Below the pieces are notes generated by a model that saw nothing but the letters and a program-made list of their open reading frames with translations, did no database searches and was not told the origin of the DNA. Below are positions 14,935 through 25,600 of a stretch of DNA of 64,000 nucleotides, piece after piece (position 1 is the stretch's first letter; every line of letters begins with the position of its first letter). The DNA comes from Chaetorhynchus papuensis (taxonomy: Eukaryota; Chordata; Aves; Passeriformes; Rhipiduridae): the NCBI GenBank assembly GCA_013396525.1, contig VWYX01000628.1, forward strand, positions 124,001-188,000, read 5' to 3'. The position numbers and the translations under genes were made by a program.

Positions 14935-15140
14935 TAACAATCAAGAAATAATTTTGCATTATTTTCTTTCTTGCTCAGTGCTATCTTATGCCAAGTACCA
15001 TCAAAATCTTTCCTTGCATTCTTTACAGTCCTAGGCGTAAGTGTTAGATCTGGTGTGGTATAGAGGAGATCTGGAGATTGCCTTTCTGCCAGGACATGAA
15101 TGACAACATGGTCTTTGCTGCCAGAATTGCTCACTTGCTG
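14935..15140 (-). pseudogene. Candidate exon: thrombospondin-N / laminin-G-like segment
   Basis: The minus-strand frame contains SGSKDHVVIHVLAERQ, a short loop, then TVKNARKDFDGTWHKIALSK and NNAKLFLDC. The pattern FDG.WHKIALS......LF.DC is typical of thrombospondin N-terminal (TSPN, laminin-G fold) domains of FACIT-type collagens and NELL proteins. The usual family length after this point (about 50 more residues) is missing: a TAG follows FLDC at once and no good donor is present there. A possible acceptor (GAATTCACAG) starts the segment at 15140 in phase 0; another AG lies upstream at 15182. It does not match COL21A1, the expected neighbour, as I remember that sequence. It may be a decayed exon or part of an unrecognised gene. 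Confidence 0.4.
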
Positions 15141-15616
15141 TGAATTCCACCCAAGCCACACACCACCTTTCACAAACTCAAAGCTGCAGTGACGGACTAC
15201 TCAGACGGGAGGCCTTTTGGGTAAGTCACACTGTAAGAAAAATACATGTAAGGGCTGTTAGAATCTGCCTACTGACAAATACAGAAAAAATCCATTCAAT
15301 AAATCACATTTCCAAGGTTTCTCACGTGGCTATTTCCATGGCCCTCCAATGCAGCAGTGATAACCACAGCAAGAGACGTTGAGGAACACATTTTAAGATG
15401 AGTAGTTAAAGGATTTGGCTGCATGACGCTTCCTGAGACTAATTACCCATGTGTCTGGGAAGTTCAAAGAAGGTCACTATTTACACTTTTATTCTCCAAC
15501 AAACCTCTGCTGAAGACACCAGGGCCACTCTCCCTGTGGGTCTGTGCAATACTCAGCACTGCTCTGACAGCTGCACAGCAGAGCAGGACGAGACTACCAG
15601 GAGGTTTCCCACTTAC

Positions 15617-15734
15617 CTGATCCTTTAGGGTGCATTGCCTTCCAGCACATCCGAAGTCAGTGATCTCAAGGTGTTTTTGTGTGCATTGGTTGCAATTAAA
15701 ACAATGATCTGTCTGTTTAGTAGTGACTTGTCTC
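15617..15734 (-). CDS. Candidate Cys-rich exon upstream of TSPN-like exon
   Basis: A 118-nt open segment lies between ATAATTTTTAG and an excellent donor CAG|GTAAGT, ending in phase 0. It encodes QVTTKQTDHCFNCNQC, then TQKHLEITDFGC and AGRQCTLKDQ, with five cysteines in 26 residues. It sits about 480 nt upstream (in the minus sense) of the TSPN-like segment, and its exit phase matches the entry phase of the 15140 acceptor. I do not recognise the Cys pattern. No start codon, signal peptide exon or further exon could be tied to it, so this may be chance. Confidence 0.25.
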
Positions 15735-18433
15735 CTAAAAATTATCACTGAGAACTTGATTTATGTCTTACACAGAGCTTTTCCTGTGATTCGTGGTAGG
15801 ATTTCTGTAGCGGGCTACATTTCATGAGCTGAATTTTTCACCTGTGCCTATCTCACTTGCCCCAGACAATCTGAATCCCTAAAGAAGTTTGAGTATCAGA
15901 GTCTGGAAATATTTTTATTTCTTTTGTTTATTTGGGGTGGATCCTTACAAACTTGCCCTTGGTAGAGTTTTCTGCCCATCTGTTTGACTTTGGTGGTGGA
16001 ATTGTTATTTAGAGGTAGATACTTACTGAGAAACACCTTGTGGGTGTTGCCAATAGAAAACATATATGGTTTGGTTATTTCCTGGACTATATTTTAAAAT
16101 TGTCAGGTTTTGCAACTCAAAGGAATGAAGACTCTTCTTTCCAGGGAAGTCTGAAGGCCAAGGGCATGCACAGCTCTGACGCTGGTGATTCCCAAGGCGT
16201 TGTTGGCTGCCTCAGAGGAAGTCAAACAAAGACAAAATTATGGACCTGCTTCCTCATTGCTTACTAAAACTGGAGCTTTAGGATGGTTTGGACTGGAGAA
16301 CACACAGTCCCAGCTCCCCACATCTTCTGAATCTGCACCTAAAGTGATTACTTGATTTCTCCCTTAAGAAAGCTCAGTGTAATTTTTATTTATTTCCTTC
16401 TTTTGGCTACCTGGTGCATTCTCCAGTAAATGCACTTTCAAACCAATAGACTAGTCGGAAGGTATGAGACATTTCCTTCCCCAGCTCGAACAATGACTTC
16501 TTGCCCTGGGAAAAAAATTTCTGCTCTTCAGAGTTGCTTATTCCATAGGCAATTAGACATAAAATGGGAGTGTTTTGTCAGGAAATGTGTTTCTTATCCA
16601 GCTGCATGAAACACAATTGCATCCACCAACTTAATTTATGTGTGGGCTTCACTTCTGTAAGCTTAGCTGTGGTGTCTCTCCACAGACCATGGACTGTGAC
16701 AGCACTGGATTGGCTGTGGAAATCTTGAAGCCATGCACTGAGCTCAGTAAAAGAGTTTCCATACTGATATACAGCACATTATACCAAGTAAAGGGGATTT
16801 ACAATTTCAGAATACATTGAAAGAGCCACTCACAGATTTAGAAACAAATTTGGTGAGTTATTTTATAAAATAACATAATTTTTGGATGGTTTCTGTTCAT
16901 TTTCATGACAAATTTTAAGCTTAATGCTAAAATTGTATCCTAAATAAAGGTGTAGTTCAGGAGATCTAATTCTGTGTGTAGACAATGGAAATAAATACAT
17001 ATATATACATAATACACATAAATATACATGTCTCTTGAAAAAAAAAAAGAGGGTTATGTTGTAACAAAAGAGGTCATTGTTAATTCCATGAGATTTAGCT
17101 GATTTCTCTCAGGGAAAAAAAAAGAAAACAAAACCACAAACATGTTGTATTTTAGTATTATTAACAGATTTTGCTGGGCTATTTCAATTTTAAAATATCA
17201 TGGATAAAATTACGAAGAAAAAGCATGGTTACTTCTCCTTTTTTCTTCATCATAGCATGTTTATTGTAACAAAAACAGTGTTTTGACTAATTCCAAATGA
17301 GAATTTTCAGATATGAGGAGAAAAGAATTCAAAAGACCATTTTTATGCTCATACACTTGCAGCATTGATTAAATACAGGCACAATGAAGTACTGAAGAGT
17401 ATCACCAGTAGAACCAAAACAACCTGAAATTGCACTGTATTAATTGTATAATACATTAGATATATATCTACCAATCAGACATTTACTGTCAGTTCTGATC
17501 ACTATTAGTGAGAGTCCAGTACAATCTCTTAAGCATTAGACTTGAAGTGATTTTTATACAAAAAACCCTATGTCTGAACACTAAAAACAAATGTTGATAA
17601 ACTTATAAGTATTCTTATTTAATGTGCTCTGAATCTCTGTCTAAACATACTCCACCTCTACACAGAGCAAAAGATTTATAAGTGCTACACATGTAAATAT
17701 ATAAAATCATGGTCTAGAAATATACATTATAATTCTTTTGAAAATTAGTTTGAAGAATCATCTACAATAAGAAAGCAGCAAGTAGCGTCTTCCATAGCTA
17801 GAACATTAATATAGCACCTCCTCACATTTGTTGGAAAAATAACAGAATTTCAACCAACATGTATTAGAAACCTTTGAGAATTTAACCCTATTTTGCTGAG
17901 AAGGGAATTTAGGTGTTGAATGTAATACTTAGAGTTTCCTGTGAAAGTCTGCTCCAAGAAGTCAGCTTTCTGCTCTTCTGCAGACTTTCACTAAATTATT
18001 GTAGCTGCCTTATTTTTTTCACATGGTTTTGATGATTTTCTCTTTCCTGTTTCCTGAATTTAATTACCCAGACAAGGATTTTTTTTTCCTACACAGGAGG
18101 GTATGATATTAAACAGATTTATTTCTTATCATTCTCACCATAAGAACCAGCCAGGAGGAGTTTTGCTCTTTATTTTTAAAGGGTAAAGATCAAAATTACT
18201 CATGTCAAAACAAATCTCAGTTTGTTCAATTTTAACCTGGAAAGCAAAAACCTGCTTCCTCTAGGACTGCAGGGAGGTAGGGAGAAGACCTCTGGTGAGA
18301 AGAGGTAAAAGTTGACAAGTTTCCCACTGATCAAACCGTTCCTGTTCGTTGCAGTTCTGATCCCTGCAAAGAGGCATCTGCAGCTGCCTCCTGTGTGTTT
18401 GCAGTGGTGAGATCTGCCCCACAGAGGGCTGGG

Positions 18434-18448
18434 GTGTGTGTGTGTGTG
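18434..18448. repeat. (TG)n microsatellite
   Basis: About seven uninterrupted TG units. Confidence 0.9.
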
Positions 18449-18861
18449 CACAACCACTGCATGCAGGTGTAGCTCCTGGACAGAAGAAGAATGAGTCCCA
18501 GGACTACTCTCCAAAGCCTCCCTGGACACCACAGGGAGAGATGGAAAAATCCCTATTTTTCGTTTTTGCCTCTGTCTCTAGTTCTTTTACTCAGAGTCTG
18601 GATTAAAAGGCAGGAGAGGCAGGATTTTTCTTCTAAGCAGATGTTTATTATATTCTCATCTATGGCATTCCTGCACGGGATGTGCCTCTGAGTTAACAAG
18701 GTGGAAAATGGCCCCAAGTTCTCACTTCCAAGGCCATTTAAAGCCCAATCTCTCCAATTATGAAATGCCAAGTAATTTATTTTTACTTATAAACCAGTAA
18801 CTAAACATTTATTGTCTGCACTGTGGGTTTTTTGAACCAATACCAGAACACCTAGATTTGT

Positions 18862-18889
18862 GAAGAAGAAGAAGAAGAAAGAAGAAGAA
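18862..18889. repeat. (GAA)n microsatellite
   Basis: GAA trinucleotide run with one extra A at about 18880. Confidence 0.95.
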
Positions 18890-21311
18890 CAAACCCACAC
18901 CCAAAATCCTCCATCTTGTTACCTATATATTACTAATATCCTATAAACCTTATTTTCTACATCTCTACATATTTCACCCAGTGGCATAACAAATAACTCT
19001 TTAGTTACACAGCAATAATCTCAGTGCTATCACATAATTTGGGAAGCCTTTCCCAAGACCTCAGGTCAAATGCAGTGTGCTTTTGAGGATCATTACCTGT
19101 CAGCACTGAAAGACTGAAATTCTCAGAACTCAGGGTTCCAGCAGAGGGACAGGAGGGACAGCTGAGCACTTTAAAATACTTCCAGCTGAGTAGCTCAAAC
19201 TGTGCACTTGAGCCCAGCTCTGACCTTCTCAGCATCAAGCCTGCAGTTGCTGGGGTTTGCAGCAGACAATCCACACGATTGTTTTCCCCATCAGCCTGTG
19301 TCTGTTCACGAACAGAAAAAAAGCAGAGGAGTAAAGGGATGTGTGTATTGACATATACAAATCTTATCAAAACACAGATAGCAGCATAAGTATGGTATTA
19401 GGAAGTTGCAGCAACAACAACACTATGCAGTTGGAGCATAGAGCTTTAAATACTGAAAATTCAAATAAGTAACAACACTTCCTAAAATAAAGATCAAGGG
19501 ACTGCTCAAATGCCACATTTCAAAATCTTGCTTAAAACGTTCTATTAGTACACCCAGTTACTTTTATTTCTCTCTAAATTTAATATAGGGAAATGTTTAT
19601 TATATCACTTCATAATTATTAAAAAGCCATTTTTGCTATAGTATGTGTATATTTACCTTAAAATACAGCCTGCACATTTTGTACTTGGTACCTTGGAGAA
19701 AAAAATTGCTTTCAATATTCCTACAATACAAAATTTAAAAAAATCGTGCATGAACTGGAGTTCAAACAGTTGTTCCTTTTTGTTGAATAAAATTCCTTAT
19801 GGTGAATCAAATCACATGTTGTTATGAAAAAAAGGGAGAGAAATCATATGCAAAAATTCCTCTAACACAGCTAACCAAATGCTGTGTGTTAGTGGCAGCC
19901 ATCTGATACAGACACACTGTGATGGGTAAAACTTTTGCCGTGCAGGAAAACAACATTACAGATACAAACAAGAAAGAATGAGATGTTTGACATTTAGAGA
20001 AATAGTCGGGTAAAACTTGAATCAGGAGAGTAGCAGCATGATTATCAACTAGGACAAAATAAATCTAGCATAGTAGCTATTAAGTAGATTTCAAACTAAG
20101 ACTGGAGCTGAAATCTGTTCTGTTATAATCCTTCCAATTATAATACTCAGCAACTGCAAATTACTTGAACATTTTTTTAAAAAGCCATGGCTATCCACAT
20201 ACAAACAGCTACCACCGAGTTTCAGGCTCTTCAGGGTTTGATTATCATGTTTGATTATCATTTTTATTGTCTGATATGAATCACGCCTAGTTTCTTGGAC
20301 TGAAAACAAACAGATTAATGTTTCTTGTTCTTGTTTCCACTTCCTCTGTTTCATACAAAAATGTTAGAACAAGATCAGTGGTGAAAATATTCATAGCCAA
20401 ACCCAATAACTGTCCCTTTCTGGAGTGGATCAGCTCGATATATGCTCTGTAAAATAAAGATGGAAATGTAATGAGTTCCAAAGAAAGTATTCTGCTACAT
20501 CATATTTCAAGCCTACGGTCATTAAAAGTGTCCCTTACACAGGAAATTTCCCAAGAGTATGTACATAGTAAATATTTCTTCCAGCCTTCTTAGCAACCAA
20601 TTCTGACCCCTGTCCGTGCAGGTCTGCTATTTCTTTGTTTTTTTTGCAAATGCACTTCTGTTCTAAGCTGTCCTTTCTCTACTTTATCAAGAATGTTTTG
20701 CCCTTCGGCCCCAGTGACTGCCTCCTGGTTTGATAAAGTGATTCTTTCAGGCTATCATCTGGAACATTATTCAAACTAGAAAATATTTTAGTAGTAAATG
20801 TTTCTAGAGGCAATACTGATATTAGTCCCCTGCCAAGGACTACAGCAAGTACAAAGTTGCTAATGAGTTAATGGCAAGGCCAACATAAACCGCAGAAGTT
20901 ATGTACAATGACTAAGCACAAAATCCACCCACAGGCATAGATGCCTGCAGATATCTCATATTCTTAGATCAAAATATTTCAGGAGTGCAGAAAGGAGTAA
21001 ATCATTCCTATTTCCAGATATCTATTCATAACTCCCCACTTTTGTATTGCTCTTCTGGGGAAAAGAGTAAATCCTTCTGTAGCCTAAATGTGCAACAATT
21101 TCTGGTCCACACCTTCACAGATAGCAGATGAGTCACTGCTCTACCAGCCAGAGCTTTAATATCTTTCCGTTTAAAATCAAAACCATCCAATTTTAGCTTC
21201 AAAAACCAAACCCGTGTAATGTTCACTCGAGATAGAACACATGGCCTCAATTACATCTGAAGTAAGAGCGTCCCGTGGCACCGTGCTTGCTGGGGATATG
21301 CTACTGCTTGT

Positions 21312-21327
21312 CCAGTGGAGGGCAGCA
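21312..21327 (+). promoter_or_regulatory. CTCF-like motif
   Basis: CCAGTGGAGGGCAGCA matches the CTCF core with one mismatch (G for A at the sixth position), in the same orientation as the one near 14.3 kb. The call rests on motif similarity alone. Confidence 0.25.
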
Positions 21328-24300
21328 AAATATTTAGTAAAGATTCCTCTTTTAACGTCCTCATCGCTGAGTCGTTTCAATAAATAACTTCATAAAAACA
21401 CTGGAAGGGTTCCATACTTCTTCGTTTGGTTTACAAGACCTTACTTATTTGTTTATTTTAGTCAGAAATAAGTTTTAAGAATCTTCGAGACTATTTTCAC
21501 ATCAGAGATCATGCCTTAAAGCAAACAGTGCTTGCTGTGTAAATAACTGTGTGGTGCTCCCATTCCTCCCAGAACTAATGACATCTGTATCAAGAGGAGG
21601 AGGGTACCGTGCTCTGCCTCGAAGCCAGTTAGTCCGCTCTCTGCAATGCTTGTGTAAATTTACCGATGGTTTAAATGCAACTGCAAATCTCCAGCACAGC
21701 TGTATCGGCATACTGATCATCTTGCATCATCCATTTGCTCTGAGCACACGCTATCTCAGCTTTTAGCTTAAGAGAAAGGGGAGTCAGCAGCACTCGTGGA
21801 AAAGTTTGAAGGCTGTTCAAAGCTGGAAGCCAAATTAAAAAAGGAAAATATTTTAATGAATCTGTTAATGTATTTTGTGCAATTCTCTTTGGTATAATCT
21901 GAATGTCAGATACATCTTGTTTACATTGATTTTTCACAGAAAGCTACTGATAATAACCTTTCTTATAGGGACAGACTGACTGCAGAAAGACTGACAAGAA
22001 TAAAACACATTTTGTCTAAAAGTCTCTAGTCTAAATCACAAGAGCTGTAAAAGAGCTTTAACTAAAGAGTGCACATGTGTTTTGTAGCTTGCAAAAAACT
22101 CACTCTCTTCATTATGTGGTTGGGGTATCCTCCTGGAAATGAGCTCTCCTGTTGATTTTTATAACAACAACAAGGCAGAAGGTAGAACAAAGAGTCACCA
22201 CTAAATGGATTGGAGTCAGGAAGGGTACAGGCGGCTGCGTCTGCCCCCAGCATCTGCTCACACTTTACACTGAGCTGGCAATACCTGTGCCACAGAGCAG
22301 CTCCAGCACTGGAGCTCACCCTGGCAGGAGAAGGGGACAGAACAGATGCCCACATCCCAAGGGTGACAACTGTTGTGCTTCTGGTGCTGGTTTTAAGCAG
22401 TCAGTTCACAAGCTCAGGCTGAAGTATTGAGGAGCACACGCTAGGAACAGTGCACACATTATGGACAGAAATTTGAACCATGCAGGGGATTTTCCAGGCA
22501 AATACTGGCAAAATTCAGTGGTTTAAATCATAAATTAAGCAAAGAGGTATCAGCTGGATGAAGATATGTATCAGTGAGTACTTAGATAACATAGAGAGTG
22601 CACTGGAGATCCCTTCCGAAACCATATAACAGGCTGTGAGGAAAGCACAATTAAAATTATTCCTGATTATATCCCTGGGAATTCAGGACAGAGTAGCCTG
22701 TGCAAAAGTAGAAATTCTCAGAAAAAGTTTTGCTGTGTTTTTCACTAAGATATTGGCAGCTGATTGTACTGTAAATACTCAACTGTAGGCAGTGAAAGTG
22801 AAGAAAATAATCATGCAACAGAACTGCTGAGCAGCAAAGAACCAGGACTGTAGTTGGGGGATGCAGCAAGATACCAGGGCTCTCCTGCAGTACTGTCATA
22901 CAACCAGCAAAAGCATATTTGCAGCTGATGATTTAGATAAGGTAAAATTCTTGGTAGCTGAGTGAAAATGCAAAAGAGACAGGAGATCTTTTAGTGAGAG
23001 GTAAGATTTCAATCAGGAAAGGGGAATGCACTGACAGGACACACACACTGAATTTTATGGAGCATTATTCCTAAATTTAAAAACTCCTCAAGTCGAATGA
23101 AGATCCTACTTCCTCTTAGAGCTGAATGAACTATCCATAAGAAATACTTGCCCAAGTGGGACATCAGTATATATAATACATCTTGAGTAGTGACAGTGCA
23201 CAAAGCACCTGTACGTACACCTAAATTATACATCGTACTTGCACCTGACTCTGCCAAATTATTTTTACTGGCACACGCTCTAGCAAATGTAATGACAGAA
23301 AACATAATGCTCTTGGAGCAAGTGCTGGCACCAGAGTGGAAATCTTGCAAAAGAAAAGTGCTCTGCTCTACAGAATGCAGGGATTGACTCAATAACTGTC
23401 CCAATGCCGTGTTTGTAAGGTCACCAGGGCCTGCTGAAGAGCCCGGGCAGGTTTCATTCAGTGCTCTTGTTTCTCAACTGGAAAACACGGATATTATTTC
23501 TAAAGCATATGGAGCTGTCTTAAGTGGTTGTTTACAGTAGCATTATTTGCAATGGAGCCTGATCAGATGGAAAAGTTAAAAGGAACAAAGCCGGAAAAGT
23601 GAAACAATAGCAAAGAGCAGGAGTGGCCCAGTGCACACAATAACCAGGTTCACAACTGCTAAAAAACATCTCACCCGCCCGGCTCTCTGGGATTGAACTG
23701 TCCTGCCAATGTTGTCAGAGGGACACCCGTGCAAACACTGGAGCTAGAGTCCTTCCTTTCCAGATTTTGCTGGTTTCCCGTTGGGCCTGGGAGTGTCACC
23801 CTGTCCTGCTCACCGTGTATTCCCTACCGTTTTTGCTGTGAGGTTCTGCTTAGCTTCCACCGGTCTCTGCCTGCTTAATTCTGGTCCTTTTACAGCACTA
23901 AGAGTCAGAAAAGGGTCAGGAGCTTCCTTTCAGCCTTGACAAAACATACAACATTTATACTGCTGGGATGAGAATCAACACAGTTTCTCCACAGCTGGAA
24001 GCCTGGCACTGCATACTGCCGTGTCACTTGGCTATTGCCTGGCCTGGTTCCCCCAGTATCTTCCCTGCCTTAAACTGCTGATTGCCTCCACCTTATGCAA
24101 AAATATGAGGAAAAGAGATTATGCCTTTTACTCTTCTACCAGATCCTTCCTCCACGTCTCCAACTGACTCATTGCTTTCCTCTTTTGTCTCTCCTTTTTA
24201 TTTCAGTATTTTTGCCAGGACAGCAGACAGCTCAATTGGAGCAACAGCTCAGACCTGGAATGCAGCAAACCAACTGTGATTTAAAGCTCACCTGGGAGCA

Positions 24301-24741
24301 CAGAGTTCTGATCAGCCCAGAACACAAAAAGCCAAGACTAAATACATTAGTTTCTATATATGATAGCCCTGACATCACAGACTTACCTGTATTTCTACCT
24401 GCATTTTCCAGGCACAAACACAGAATATCTGCTAAGAGTCTTCCAGCTACAACTATGCCTTTAATAATTATCCTTTTATCCCTGGGGTTGTAGAAAACAA
24501 ACCAAGAATTATTTTCAAACATAGCACAAGGATGGTTTATACTCTTTTCCTGCAGTGAGAGATTAAGCCCACTAGAAAAAAATACACTTGGTACAATTGT
24601 ATCTCGATAAACAGCTCATGGAGAGCCCAGAAGCAAGCAGTAAATAGGCAGAAGCAAGACACTTCTTTTAAGCACTTGATGGATGCTTAGGCAATGTAGC
24701 ATGGTTCTGTTCAGAAAAAAATAGATTTTTCCTGTCTGGCA

Positions 24742-25600
24742 ATGGGGGTCCAGCACGGCCAAGGACAGCGAGGAGGCAGCCGGGGCTCCTGCCCTGTTTC
24801 AGCAGCACCTTACTGCCCTGGGCTCTGTTTCCTGAGTTACACGCAGCAGTGGCAAAGCTGCAGCTGGGAACAGAAAAGCATCTTGCCAAGCAAGGGAGCG
24901 AACGATGGCTGGGAGGAGACACCTCGCAGCTGGCACACACAACCTGGGCATGCACGGGAAACCGAGAAGCCGGAGGTGCCGAAGAATGGCAGCAGCGCAG
25001 CAGCAGGACACAGTGCCAGCTCCGCAGGGGCTCAGGCGCTAAGTGAGGGCCCGGGTCTCCAGGAGGGGAGAGAGAGAGAGATGCCTATCTCACAGCTTTT
25101 GTAAGGGCTCCGAGCCTGAGCTGAAGAATGGCTCCTTTGTCTCGGCCCCTCATTGGGTCTAAAAGCCATGAGTCATGCGGCCAGATGGCCGGGGCAGCCT
25201 CCAGGAGCGAGGGGGGAGGAAAAGAGGGAAAGCTTCATTCCTGAAGTTTGCGCTGATCCCCGAGGCTTAGGCAACAAAACTGCAGGGAGCGCACAGAGCC
25301 TGAGGGGCGGCTGAGGGTCTCAGGCAGCTAGAAGGCTCTCCCAGCAAAGGATGAGAGCTGGGGATGCACCTTTAGACAAATGGTCTTATCTGCTTAGACC
25401 TGCTTTGGGAGATGTGTGTGCTTTCGAAGTGCAGCTGGTGTAGGGGCTCTCCATTCGCTTCCCATGCCACAGGCATGCCAGGAACAAACCTAGTTTTAAA
25501 AGAAAGCCCCGCAGCGTCGTGGTCCCTGAGAGCCATCACTCGGGGAGCTGCCCGAAATAGAAAGTGCACAGTGGGTGCCAGAGGCAGAGAGGCAGCGTAA
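24742..25600. promoter_or_regulatory. GC- and CpG-rich block, possible promoter or enhancer
   Basis: This stretch stands out in an AT-rich window: many CpG dinucleotides (for example gggcccggg at 25048-25056, ggcggctgag near 25308), an inverted CCAAT box (attgg near 25152) and an AP-1 type site TGAGTCAT at 25169-25176. Open frames on both strands here follow from the scarcity of stop codons in GC-rich DNA. It lies about 24 kb downstream of the DST 3' end and could be a promoter for a downstream gene such as COL21A1, or an enhancer. No adjoining exon was identified. Confidence 0.35.

Larger units (their letters stand above)
15735..24741. other. Intergenic or intronic DNA, no gene recognised
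   Basis: No supported exon. It contains the TG and GAA microsatellites, an alternating AT-rich stretch near 16990-17030, and a 13-base tandem (gtttgattatcat twice) near 20236-20261. The open frame at 24095-24493 (132 codons, plus) has no recognisable family. Confidence 0.6.

Noticed and set aside
21177..21380. Minus-strand frame considered as a further exon of the TSPN-like candidate gene
   Set aside because: No matching domain and no convincing splice pair in frame.
24095..24493. 132-codon plus-strand open frame
   Set aside because: No recognisable family, no supporting splice sites or promoter, ordinary base composition for the region.
24742..25104. 120-codon plus frame in the CpG-rich block
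   Set aside because: Stop-poor because of base composition; overlapping minus frames are equally open.
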